A stretch of 12,411 nucleotides of DNA. Source: Patescibacteria group bacterium. GTDB lineage: Bacteria; Patescibacteriota; Patescibacteriia; 2-12-FULL-60-25. The DNA is taken from assembly GCA_018061485.1 (NCBI GenBank), contig JAGOUA010000019.1:1-12411 (forward strand), read 5' to 3'. The notes beneath the pieces were generated by a model, which saw only the letters and a program-made list of their open reading frames with translations, was not told the origin of the DNA and did no database searches. The position numbers and the translations under genes are program-made. Positions 1 through 6,826 of this stretch are shown piece by piece (position 1 is the first letter of the stretch; each line of letters starts with the position of its first letter).

Positions 1-496
1 CGCGTACCTGCTCTGCAGAGGTGATACGCACCTGATCGATGTCCGCCGTCGCTTTCTCAAGGTTGGCTTTTGCCTGATCGCGCTGCGCTTCGGCAATACG
101 AATCGCTTCTGCGCTATCTTGCGCTTGTCGAGCCGCTAAATTCGCCCGTGCCTGCGCTAATACCGATGCGGCACGGCGCATCGCAAACGTCGCCTCTTGC
201 GCATCTAGCGTCGCGAGCACATCACCTTCTTGCACCGTTTGTCCCACGATCACATTCACGGTTTCGAGCTTCCCTCCCGTTTTAAACGACACATCTACAC
301 GCGATTGCGGCTTTACTTCACCCGTGATTTCCACCGTTTGAATCAACGTTCGTTGTTCAGCTGTTTGTGTATCATAAAAGGGACCTTCTTCTCCCCCGCC
401 AAAGGCCACGAATCCACCCACCAACACCACTGCAAGACCGATTCCCGCTTTGAGCTTATGCGCGATCACCCACGCTTTCATCGATGGAAAAGACAT
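1..496 (-). CDS. HlyD/AcrA-type efflux periplasmic adaptor subunit, partial (3' end beyond window)
   Basis: Only the first ~165 codons are in the window; the frame is still open at base 1. Family role: the membrane-fusion subunit that links an inner-membrane ABC or RND-type pump to an outer component, or that works alone with a MacB-like ABC transporter. Visible here: a short cytoplasmic start, one hydrophobic anchor at about residues 15-31 (AGIGLAVVLVGGFVAF), a charged GGGEEG linker, then a first beta/lipoyl-like half (about 50-90, with GxLxxVxVxxGxxVxxGxxLAxLD, as KLETVNVIVGQTVQEGDVLA), followed by an Ala/Gln/Arg-rich helix (from about 95) typical of the alpha-hairpin. ATG at 496 was chosen because it lies 9 bp after the stop of the AbrB-like gene; an in-frame ATG at 481 is the alternative. 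No SD is seen at either. Probably co-transcribed with the regulator upstream. The matching ABC permease is expected just outside the window (inference). Confidence 0.85.
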   Translation of the reverse strand, partial: MSFPSMKAWVIAHKLKAGIGLAVVLVGGFVAFGGGEEGPFYDTQTAEQRTLIQTVEITGEVKPQSRVDVSFKTGGKLETVNVIVGQTVQEGDVLATLDAQEATFAMRRAASVLAQARANLAARQAQDSAEAIRIAEAQRDQAKANLEKATADIDQVRITSAEQVR

Positions 497-505
497 ACAC
501 TAAGA

Positions 506-775
506 TTACTGGTTTTTAAGAATATCCGCCATCTTCGCCGAGAGCTGCTTAAGCATTTCTTGCATGTGCTCAATAGGGATCACCATAATTGGGTTATCCC
601 CCTGCTGCATAAAGAGCACCTTCGACCCAGCCCGCAAACGCAACCGATCACGAATGGTTTTTGGAATGACAATTTGCCCTCGTTCACCCACCACCGACGA
701 TCCGATCAACTGATCAATGCATGCCGTTGGGCTTTTTGCTTGTTTTGCGGCTTTTTTTGTGGCGATTTTTCGCAT
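506..775 (-). CDS. AbrB/MazE/SpoVT-fold DNA-binding protein
   Basis: 89-aa protein. A Lys/Ala-rich N-terminus (MRKIATKKAAKQAK) is followed by a swapped-hairpin AbrB domain at about residues 25-70, with the family signature VGERGQIVIPKTIRDRLRL and then GSKVLFMQQGD. Such proteins bind DNA as dimers, acting as transition-state-type regulators or as antitoxins. No toxin gene is adjacent; the next gene in the operon encodes an efflux adaptor, so local control of that pump is a reasonable inference. The reading frame stays open up to a TTG at 838, but that TTG is part of the -35 box of this gene's own promoter, and the AbrB homology begins well inside, so ATG at 775 is used. No SD precedes it. The leader from the predicted start of transcription is about 28 nt. 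Confidence 0.8.
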   Translation of the reverse strand: MRKIATKKAAKQAKSPTACIDQLIGSSVVGERGQIVIPKTIRDRLRLRAGSKVLFMQQGDNPIMVIPIEHMQEMLKQLSAKMADILKNQ

Positions 776-809
776 AGCTAAATATGAATGAAGAATATGA
801 TTTGTATGA

Positions 810-838
810 ATAGTACAAAAAATAGGGGTTTTTGTCAA
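810..838 (-). promoter_or_regulatory. sigma-70-type promoter of the AbrB-like/efflux operon
   Basis: On the minus strand, -35 TTGACA (838-833), a 17-bp spacer and -10 TACTAT (815-810) form a near-consensus promoter. Predicted transcription start is about 803, giving a leader of about 28 nt. Three TATGA(A/T)T direct repeats on the plus strand (783-789, 796-802, 805-811) lie across the -10 and the first transcribed bases and are candidate operator sites (inference). Confidence 0.75.
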
Positions 839-872
839 TGAAGAGCGGGGTCTCTACCCCCATCCCCCTCCC

Positions 873-901
873 TCGACACAACCCCTCGCTATCGCTAGGA
901 T
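873..901 (+). promoter_or_regulatory. probable queA promoter, predicted leaderless
   Basis: -35 TCGACA (873-878), 17-bp spacer, -10 TAGGAT (896-901). The expected +1, seven positions after the last base of the -10, is base 908, the A of the queA ATG. AGGA at 897-900 could instead act as a Shine-Dalgarno (7-nt spacing) if transcription starts further upstream. Confidence 0.5.
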
Positions 902-907
902 TTACCC

Positions 908-1933
908 ATGCATACTGCTGATTTTGATTATCATCTCCCCCCAGAACGCATCGCTCATAGCTCTATCGAGCCTCGCGATCACGCCAAGCTCCTCGTCATC
1001 AACCGAAAAACATCCTCCATGGAAGATAAGCACGTGTTCGATCTGCCTGACTATCTCGAAGCGGGAGATATTCTTGTGTTAAACGACAGCAAAGTCTTTC
1101 GTGCGCGATTCTTTGCGCAAAAAGCCAACGGAACACGTATCGAGCTCTTATTTCATAAACCTCTCGACGAACACACGTGGGAAGTGCTCGCCAAGCCGGC
1201 AAAAAAGCTTCACGAGGACGAGGTGATTACGCTCGATGGAGGAGCGACGGCGCGCATCCAAAGCAAAGACCCCGTTGCCGGAACGGTCACACTGACGCTC
1301 GATCTTGAGACCGAGGCCTTTTTTGCGTATAGCGATCTGCATGGCGACGTACCAACACCTCCCTACGTCCAAGCCACAGAAGCCACAAAAGCAGGGTATC
1401 AAACCGTCTACGCTAAAAACACGGGATCCGTAGCCGCACCAACCGCCGGCCTCCATATCACCGATCGCCTTCTTGAAGCATTGCAACAAAAAGGCGTACG
1501 CATTGCGTATGTCACGCTCCATGTCGGAATCGGCACCTTTCGCCCGATGCAGGACGGTGATGTGGCACAGCATGTGATGCACAGCGAATGGGCACATGTT
1601 CCCGCGGACACCGCCGAGCGCATTCATCAAGCGAAAGCCGGTGGCAAGCGCGTCATTGCCATAGGCACGACAGCCACTCGTGCCCTTGAAGGAGCGGCGC
1701 AGCACACGGGAACGCTCAGCGAGTGGAGCGGCTGGACCAAGATCTTTATCACTCCCGGCTATACGTTTCGCGTGATTGATGGCCTGATGACGAACTTCCA
1801 TCTGCCAAAATCTACGCTTCTCGTGCTCGTGAGCGCGCTTCTTGGACGAGAACGCACCCTCGCGTCGTACGCGCATGCGATCGAGCGTGAGTATCGCTTT
1901 TATTCGTTTGGAGATGCGATGTTGATTGTGTAG
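908..1933 (+). CDS. queA: S-adenosylmethionine:tRNA ribosyltransferase-isomerase
   Basis: Full-length 341-aa QueA (family usually about 340-360). It transfers and isomerises the ribosyl moiety of SAM onto preQ1 at tRNA position 34, giving epoxyqueuosine in the cytoplasm. Seen in the sequence: N-terminal DFDYHLPPERIAHSSIEPRD, LVLNDSKVFRARF, the central TPPYVQ motif, GSVAAPTAGLHIT (substrate-site signature), TLHVGIGTFRPM, GTTATRALEGA, and a C-terminal FITPGYTFRVIDGLMTNFHLPKS-type block in which NFHLPKSTL is diagnostic. It is the only plus-strand gene. It diverges from the AbrB-like operon and converges on rplU, sharing a terminator. No other queuosine gene is present, so the source of preQ1 is not visible. 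It starts at ATG 908 (ACCC-ATG), one of only two starts here without T at -1. Confidence 0.97.
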   Translation: MHTADFDYHLPPERIAHSSIEPRDHAKLLVINRKTSSMEDKHVFDLPDYLEAGDILVLNDSKVFRARFFAQKANGTRIELLFHKPLDEHTWEVLAKPAKKLHEDEVITLDGGATARIQSKDPVAGTVTLTLDLETEAFFAYSDLHGDVPTPPYVQATEATKAGYQTVYAKNTGSVAAPTAGLHITDRLLEALQQKGVRIAYVTLHVGIGTFRPMQDGDVAQHVMHSEWAHVPADTAERIHQAKAGGKRVIAIGTTATRALEGAAQHTGTLSEWSGWTKIFITPGYTFRVIDGLMTNFHLPKSTLLVLVSALLGRERTLASYAHAIEREYRFYSFGDAMLIV

Positions 1934-1991
1934 CACTCGCGTTTGACGACCTACTAGGACTTCGCCGAAAGAGAAACTCTCATAACAAAAC

Positions 1992-2019
1992 AAAACCCCT
2001 AGCAAAAGCTAGGGGTTTT
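1992..2019. terminator. bidirectional intrinsic terminator between queA and rplU
   Basis: Perfect 12-bp stem AAAACCCCTAGC (1992-2003) / GCTAGGGGTTTT (2008-2019) with an AAAA loop. Because the stem ends in A4/T4, the RNA from either strand finishes in a U-run. The hairpin lies 58 bp after the queA stop and 9 bp after the rplU stop, so it can serve both converging genes. Confidence 0.93.
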
Positions 2020-2028
2020 GGTTTGTGA

Positions 2029-2322
2029 TTACGCGATCTTGGCGATTTTGACCTTGGTAAATGGTTGGCGGTGACCAACGCGGCGTGTGTAGCGGCTCTT
2101 TGCCTTGTATTTCACGACAGAGACCTTTGCTGCACGACCTTGCTCCATGACTTCGGCAGAAACCGTTGCTTTTGGCGAGACGTTCACGTCTGCGCCTTCA
2201 GCCGTCATAAGCACCTCAAAAGACACCTGCTCACCCGGATTTTTTGCGAGCTTCTCAACAGTAAGCACGTCGCCCTCTTTGACAACGTACTGTTTTCCAC
2301 CGGTTTTAATAACAGCAATCAT
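2029..2322 (-). CDS. rplU: 50S ribosomal protein L21
   Basis: 97-aa L21 (usual length about 100-105), a 23S-rRNA-binding large-subunit protein. Family features: N-terminal MIAVIKTGGKQYVVKEGD, the middle KVSVVKYKAKSRYTRRVGHR segment and the signature GHRQPFTKVKI near the end. The frame is open to 2424 upstream, but the homology starts exactly at ATG 2322 and the gene's own promoter lies inside the extension, so the longer form is rejected. In many bacteria rplU is followed by rpmA (L27); here a terminator follows at once, so rplU is a single-gene transcript, possibly with read-through from DUF192 upstream. The predicted leader is only about 9 nt and has no SD. Confidence 0.96.
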   Translation of the reverse strand: MIAVIKTGGKQYVVKEGDVLTVEKLAKNPGEQVSFEVLMTAEGADVNVSPKATVSAEVMEQGRAAKVSVVKYKAKSRYTRRVGHRQPFTKVKIAKIA

Positions 2323-2337
2323 AGGAAGAATGCGCCT

Positions 2338-2366
2338 AGGATAGCGAAAAAGCCGAATCTTGTCAA
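2338..2366 (-). promoter_or_regulatory. rplU promoter
   Basis: Minus strand: -35 TTGACA (2366-2361), 17-bp spacer, -10 TATCCT (2343-2338). Predicted start about 2331, 9 nt before the ATG. The TGA inside the -35 box is also the stop codon of the upstream DUF192 gene (2365-2363), so the promoter abuts and partly overlaps that gene. Confidence 0.7.
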
Positions 2367-2848
2367 CGGAGGAAATCGGGCGGAAACAGGCGCGTTTCTG
2401 GGATCCACTGCCGCGAGGCGCCAAACCCGCCCCTTACCTCGAGTACCTGGTTCGCTGGCTTTGTGGGCTGAACGGTGGCCGGTTCACGACCTGGGAGCGT
2501 GCCCGGAACGCGAAAAAAGGCCTCCGTTACCACCCCATCGAGTAGATAGATGATGTCCAAGGAATACGGAACATCCTTCATCCAAAACGACGGTGTACCA
2601 GGTTGATCAAATACGAAGAGCATACCTCGTCCATCGCGTAACGGTGATCGATGACTCAACCCAGCTCGATGCTCTGATGGTTCGTCCGCGATTTCGAGCT
2701 TCATGGTGGGCGCTAGTGGCAAATCGATGGTAACCGTCGGCAGTTGAGGCTGCCCACCGTGCGAGCGCTCGCGAGACAAAACCCATGCCCCAAGAAGGAT
2801 CAGCAGAGCTGCTATGACCGCACAACCACTTCGTCGAGGGGTAGACAT
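2363..2848 (-). CDS. DUF192 family protein with N-terminal membrane anchor/signal
   Basis: 161 aa. Residues about 8-24 are hydrophobic (CAVIAALLILLGAWVL) after a basic start, so the rest is probably outside the membrane; no convincing lipobox or signal-peptidase site is visible. The DUF192 core spans about 48-150: HRAGLSHR, GMLFVFDQPG, SFWMKDVPYSLDIIYL, a hydrophobic strand, then QVLEVRGGFG. This matches the family order (GLMxR, GMLFxF, SFWMKN, LDIxFI, VLEL-GG). The biochemical role of the family is not established. The frame is open up to 3022, but the extension lies within the transferase gene and has no homology, so ATG 2848 is used, 19 bp after the transferase stop. The extreme C-terminus overlaps the rplU promoter. 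Confidence 0.85.
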   Translation of the reverse strand: MSTPRRSGCAVIAALLILLGAWVLSRERSHGGQPQLPTVTIDLPLAPTMKLEIADEPSEHRAGLSHRSPLRDGRGMLFVFDQPGTPSFWMKDVPYSLDIIYLLDGVVTEAFFRVPGTLPGREPATVQPTKPANQVLEVRGGFGASRQWIPETRLFPPDFLR

Positions 2849-2867
2849 ACAGATCGTTTGTAAAATG

Positions 2868-3926
2868 CTATCGGCTCTTTCTTGCACCTGAAGAGGAGGC
2901 CGCCGTTGAACGTTGAAGCCAAAACGAAGCGCCCCATGTAAGCAGCGCCAACGCAAACAAAAGACGAATCTTCCCCTGTGTTTGCAACTGAAGGGCGGCA
3001 AATCCAAACCCGAAGGCGACAAGCCACAACAGGGGCGCGACCGCCCATGAGGGCCAGCCTTTATCCTGTAACAGAAAATGCATGTGCGTACGGTCTCCCG
3101 AAAACGGCGAAGTACCGCGCCACAAGCGACGAACCATTACCCAACACACATCCACCAAAAAAACGCCCACGGCGGCGAGCGCAATAGCGAGCTTTGCTCC
3201 TGAAAGAATCGCGATCACCCCCAAGCCGAATCCCGAAAACGTACTCCCAAACTCTCCCAAGTAGAGACGTGCTCGCGGCCAATTGTGCCATAATACCCCA
3301 AAAAAAGCCGCACCAAAGAGGCCGGCGATGAGTGCCATATCTGGCTGAAAATACGCCGTCGACAGCGAAAGCCCCGCGATAAGAGCAGCGCCCACGATCG
3401 TTTGACCCACTACTAGCCCATCGACTCCGTCAGAAAACTTGGTCGCCCCGGTAGCCAACAAGAGCCATGCGCTCGACACCAACACGCTCACCATCGTCGA
3501 CAATGTCCTTGCCGAGCCTCCAAACCAGGTAACCGCTTCGACACGGATACCTCCCGCCACCGCGATCCCCACCGCCGCAAGAGCCGCCAGCACCAACCAC
3601 CGAGCCGAAAGGCGTCGGGCATCGTCCACCAAGCCCACCACAAGAAGCGGAAGGGTCGCCACACCTACTACCGCAAGATCACGCCATAACGCCGCGGAAA
3701 AGACGCTTGGCGCCACCAACCGCAACAGCGAAAAAGCAACGACGCACGCAAACCACGCGGCGAGACCGCCCCCTAGCGGAACAGGTCTGGCATGCGTACG
3801 ACGTTCGCCGTCCGGAACGTCTACCATGCGTACACGAAGCGCGAGAGCACGCACACCGTACCCACCCACAAACCCAACAAGGGCCGTCACCCCCATCCAC
3901 ACGGCGGCGTATTCAGGAGAAAGCAT
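2868..3926 (-). CDS. WecA/TagO/MraY-family phosphoglycosyl transferase (undecaprenyl-phosphate GlcNAc-1-P transferase-like)
   Basis: 352-aa polytopic membrane protein with about ten hydrophobic segments. Family role: transfer of a sugar-1-phosphate from a UDP-sugar to undecaprenyl phosphate, starting a lipid-linked glycan. WecA/TagO-type features: VDVPDGERRTHARPVPLGGG (35-54, cytoplasmic loop 1), the DD pair D101-D102 in VGLVDDARRLSARW, TGATKFSDGVDGL (159-171, with D166 and D169), LYLGEFGSTFSGF (221-233) and the His motif RTHMHFLLQDKG (279-290). The first motif favours the WecA/TagO branch over MraY. Odd: the metal-site Asp of the usual GDxGS motif is Glu (E225), and the usual second Asn of NxxN is K163. 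It lies 30 bp downstream of the Clp-like gene and no SD is visible. Which sugar it uses cannot be told from sequence. Confidence 0.88.
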   Translation of the reverse strand: MLSPEYAAVWMGVTALVGFVGGYGVRALALRVRMVDVPDGERRTHARPVPLGGGLAAWFACVVAFSLLRLVAPSVFSAALWRDLAVVGVATLPLLVVGLVDDARRLSARWLVLAALAAVGIAVAGGIRVEAVTWFGGSARTLSTMVSVLVSSAWLLLATGATKFSDGVDGLVVGQTIVGAALIAGLSLSTAYFQPDMALIAGLFGAAFFGVLWHNWPRARLYLGEFGSTFSGFGLGVIAILSGAKLAIALAAVGVFLVDVCWVMVRRLWRGTSPFSGDRTHMHFLLQDKGWPSWAVAPLLWLVAFGFGFAALQLQTQGKIRLLFALALLTWGASFWLQRSTAASSSGARKSR

Positions 3927-3956
3927 AAGCCAAAAAGAGGCGCATCATCCAGAATA

Positions 3957-6464
3957 CTATCTCGACTGAACCGTCACTTGTCCATGTTCGTCGACATGTA
4001 GCGTATCGCCTTTTTGTACCTGTTTCTGCAAAAGCATATCGGCAAGCGCCGTCTCAAGCGTATCTTGCAGCACACGGCGTAGCGGACGAGCACCAAACTC
4101 CGGATCATATCCACGTTTAGCGAACTCTTCAACCGCAACATCTTCGACCACAAGGTGATACCCTTGCGCTTCTACACGCTCCTGGATCGCGCGAACCATC
4201 AGCCACGCAATACGCGTCACTGACTCGATAGAGAGTGGAGCGAAGACCTCTACCGCATCAAACCGATTCAAAAACTCAGGACGAAACGTCGCCAGAAGCT
4301 CACGCTCAAGTAACGCGGTCTTCAAAACATCGTTTGTCGTGCCAGCACGCACCTGCTCTTGAATAAACGTCGCCGCCGCATTGGATGTCGCGATAATCAC
4401 CAAATGCGTACAATCAATCGTTCGACCAAGACCGTCCGTGATGCGCCCATCATCGAGTATTTGCAAAAAGAGCGTCAAAATATCCGGATGCGCTTTTTCG
4501 ATTTCATCAATTAACAAAAGAGCATACGGTTTTACGCGTACCGCCTCGGTCAGAATGCCGCCTTTTGGGTCTCCCGGATGACCGATAAACCGATCAACGG
4601 AGGATGGATGTTGATACTCAGATCCATCCAAACGAATCAACCGATCTGGCGCGCCGAAATATTCATGCGCGAGAGCTTTTGCGAGCTCTGTTTTTCCGAC
4701 ACCCGTAGGCCCCAAAAACAGGAACGAGGCAATGGGACGACGCGTATCCCGCAACTGTGCGCGAGATCGTCGCATTGCTTGAGCGACGGCACGAACAGCC
4801 TCATCCTGACCAATCACGCGCTTCTGTAAACGCGATTCAAGGGTGAGTAAGTCCTGCGCCTCATCTTGAGCGAGGGCCGTCGATGGGATACCCGTCTTTT
4901 CTTCGATAATACGGCCCACGTCTTCGCGTGTTACTAGCGCGTTTAGCCCTTTTGTGGCACGCGTCTGTACCGCGGCCTCGCTCAACCATCCCAGCATATT
5001 GCCCGGAAACCCCAGCGAAGATGTTGCCGTCATGCCCGTTTTTAGCCCCGCTTCGATAGCCTCGTACGAAAAAAAGACGTTTTGCGCATATTCAAACCCT
5101 CCCACGTGCGCAAATGCGATACGTTCAGCGACATCTTGCGCCGGCGGCTCGACACGGATCAGGGTGGAACGTTTGGCAAACGCCTTATGCTCGATGGACT
5201 CGGTATACGCCCCTGGAGTGGTCGTCGCGATCACGTAGAGACCCAGCCGCTCAATGGACGACGAAAGGAGGTCAAGCAAGTCGCGATTTCCTCCGTATCC
5301 CGCACCAACAAGCGCCTCTAGTCCCTCCAAGGCGAGCACAATATTCCCACTCTGTGCCACCTCTTCTGTGAGTTGAAGTAATCGCTCAGAAATCTGCCCT
5401 GCATCCGCCCCCGTGACGAGCTGCCCCACATGCACGCTCACCAACCGCTTATCAAAGAGCGCCAAAGGAACCCGCTCTTCGACCATGGCTCGTGCTAACC
5501 CTTCTAAAAAAGCTGTCTTTCCAACCCCTTCGGCCCCTACTAACAGCGCCACACGTAAACCACTCTCAAGACTGCGCTCATACGCCGTCATCACTTCGTC
5601 ACGACGAATCACGGGGGCGATGTGCCCATGTTTTGCCAAACGCGTGAGATCTTCGCTCACCGAATTCAAAAGCGTCGTTTGACGCGCCGTCATGGTGCGA
5701 TTGAGATCTGTATCCGGCTTTGTCTGCGCGAGACGAACGAAGGCATCATGCTCCGTCTTGATGCGTGCCTGTTCTTCGAGCCAACGACCAATCGCCTCAA
5801 CATGCGCGGACTTTGCCCCCGCCCGTTCTAACGCGTCACGAATCACTTCTTGTTCAGCGAGCAGTACCCGCAGAAACTCCAAAGCACCGCAGAGGTGCCC
5901 GCAAGATTGCGCTAAGGCGACAGATCGCTCCAGCACACCCCGTATATCAGGGGAAAGCGCCCTATCATCCGTCGCTTCGCCCACGCGAACCAGTCGAACA
6001 AATGGCTCTTGAATCCCCTCAAATGTCACACCAAGACGCGCTAGCACCATCGCTCCTTCTTGTGTAGCAAAGCTCGCCAACACAAGATGCGCCGACGTTA
6101 ACGAACGCCGAAGGGTACGCGAAAGCGTATCCGCCTGCTCGAGCGCCAGCCAAGCGCTCGGCGCAAGCCAGGCATCTAATGCATCACCAGAAGAGAGAGC
6201 GCTTGCCGACGGACGTAGAGGAGCAACACGCATCCAGTACGTAAGAAAGGCGACACAGAGCAGCGCTATACCAGCAAGAGACCGCATCTCGCCCATATCG
6301 ACACGAGCCGCCATTCCACCGCTCATTGAGCGCTGAACAAGTAGCCCGATACTCACCACGAGAGCCGCGATGACAACGAGCATGGCGGTCGCTCGTGAAA
6401 GCTTTCGCGCGCGCGGACGAGCAAACGTCGCCGAGGTAAGAGGCAAATCCCAAGAAGCAATCAT
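3957..6464 (-). CDS. membrane-anchored Clp-family (ClpB/ClpC-like) AAA+ ATPase, pore-loop-deficient
   Basis: 835 aa. Order: two TM helices (about 24-43 and 62-79), a Clp_N-like double repeat (about 100-230), AAA+ ring D1 (about 285-515) and D2 (about 535-830, with ClpB D2-small at the C-terminus). D2 looks competent: Walker A GPTGVGKT (585-592), Walker B LLLIDE (649-654), sensor N695, arginine-finger-like FRPEFLNR, sensor-2 GAR (791-793). D1 has a good Walker A, GAEGVGKT (310-317), but Walker B reads VLALEG where ClpB has ILFIDE. The ClpB coiled-coil middle domain is absent, and no ClpP-docking LGF/IGF loop is seen after SNAAA. The pore loops are changed: KYRG in D1 is replaced by DAG, and GYVGYEEGG in D2 is shortened to GDPKGG. 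The start at 6464 shares ATGA with the upstream small membrane gene, implying translational coupling. A longer frame to 6608 lies inside that gene and is rejected. Membership of the Clp superfamily is certain; unfoldase function is doubtful. Confidence 0.93.
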   Translation of the reverse strand: MIASWDLPLTSATFARPRARKLSRATAMLVVIAALVVSIGLLVQRSMSGGMAARVDMGEMRSLAGIALLCVAFLTYWMRVAPLRPSASALSSGDALDAWLAPSAWLALEQADTLSRTLRRSLTSAHLVLASFATQEGAMVLARLGVTFEGIQEPFVRLVRVGEATDDRALSPDIRGVLERSVALAQSCGHLCGALEFLRVLLAEQEVIRDALERAGAKSAHVEAIGRWLEEQARIKTEHDAFVRLAQTKPDTDLNRTMTARQTTLLNSVSEDLTRLAKHGHIAPVIRRDEVMTAYERSLESGLRVALLVGAEGVGKTAFLEGLARAMVEERVPLALFDKRLVSVHVGQLVTGADAGQISERLLQLTEEVAQSGNIVLALEGLEALVGAGYGGNRDLLDLLSSSIERLGLYVIATTTPGAYTESIEHKAFAKRSTLIRVEPPAQDVAERIAFAHVGGFEYAQNVFFSYEAIEAGLKTGMTATSSLGFPGNMLGWLSEAAVQTRATKGLNALVTREDVGRIIEEKTGIPSTALAQDEAQDLLTLESRLQKRVIGQDEAVRAVAQAMRRSRAQLRDTRRPIASFLFLGPTGVGKTELAKALAHEYFGAPDRLIRLDGSEYQHPSSVDRFIGHPGDPKGGILTEAVRVKPYALLLIDEIEKAHPDILTLFLQILDDGRITDGLGRTIDCTHLVIIATSNAAATFIQEQVRAGTTNDVLKTALLERELLATFRPEFLNRFDAVEVFAPLSIESVTRIAWLMVRAIQERVEAQGYHLVVEDVAVEEFAKRGYDPEFGARPLRRVLQDTLETALADMLLQKQVQKGDTLHVDEHGQVTVQSR

Positions 6465-6802
6465 ACAAAGAGGAGCGCAAGCGCTAATGGAATCCAGAGG
6501 CACCAGGTAATCAGCGCCACGGCATACACAAGCGCGATCATCATCCACCAAAACGTACGAGCCGTAATAATCACCACACGCATACAAAAACTGACGATTC
6601 TTCCCCACACGTCATACGCTCCATACATAGGACGAAAGAGCGCCTGCATCCAAAGACGAATTCCCATAGAGCGCCACTCCATACGTAAATCATGCGCGCA
6701 CCACTCACGTACAGCGCGAAACCCATCCGTGTACCACCATAACGGAAAACGTGCGGCGCGTAGTAGCTCCTCAACGAACACCGGGGAAAGAACGCGACTC
6801 AT
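6461..6802 (-). CDS. small Trp-rich membrane protein, uncharacterised
   Basis: 113 aa, not recognised as a named family. The N-terminal ~60 residues are rich in Trp, Arg and aromatics (FPLWWYTDGFRA, MEWRSMGIRLW) and look peripheral or amphipathic. The C-terminal ~45 residues are strongly hydrophobic (FWWMMIALVYAVALITWCLW and PLALALLFV), probably one or two TM helices; R68, R75 and R82 are spaced by seven on the way in. Ten Trp in 113 residues is unusual. Its stop (TGA, 6463-6461) overlaps the ATG of the Clp-like gene, so the two are very likely translated together and may form one membrane complex (inference). An extended -10 promoter sits immediately upstream and predicts a leaderless mRNA starting at its ATG. 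Confidence 0.75.
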   Translation of the reverse strand: MSRVLSPVFVEELLRAARFPLWWYTDGFRAVREWCAHDLRMEWRSMGIRLWMQALFRPMYGAYDVWGRIVSFCMRVVIITARTFWWMMIALVYAVALITWCLWIPLALALLFV

Positions 6803-6808
6803 GCGACG

Positions 6809-6817
6809 AGTATACCA
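6809..6817 (-). promoter_or_regulatory. extended -10 promoter for the small membrane protein/Clp pair, predicted leaderless
   Basis: Minus strand TGGTATACT: an extended -10 (TGn plus TATACT, 6814-6809) with no recognisable -35. The expected +1 is 6802, the A of the ATG. It lies in the 24-bp gap after the FtsL-like gene, so the pair can be expressed apart from mraZ-rsmH-ftsL. Confidence 0.5.
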
Positions 6818-6826
6818 TGAACGCTC

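Noticed and set aside
776..838. N-terminal extension of the AbrB-like protein to a TTG start
   Set aside because: The TTG is the start of the TTGACA -35 box and the extension covers the whole promoter; family homology begins after ATG 775.
1148..2005. 285-aa open frame antisense to queA
   Set aside because: No domain or coherent composition; it lies entirely over the well-supported queA gene and runs through the terminator hairpin.
3439..3969. 176-aa plus-strand frame (Thr/Ala/Arg/Pro-rich)
   Set aside because: Low-complexity shadow of the GC-rich transferase gene on the other strand.
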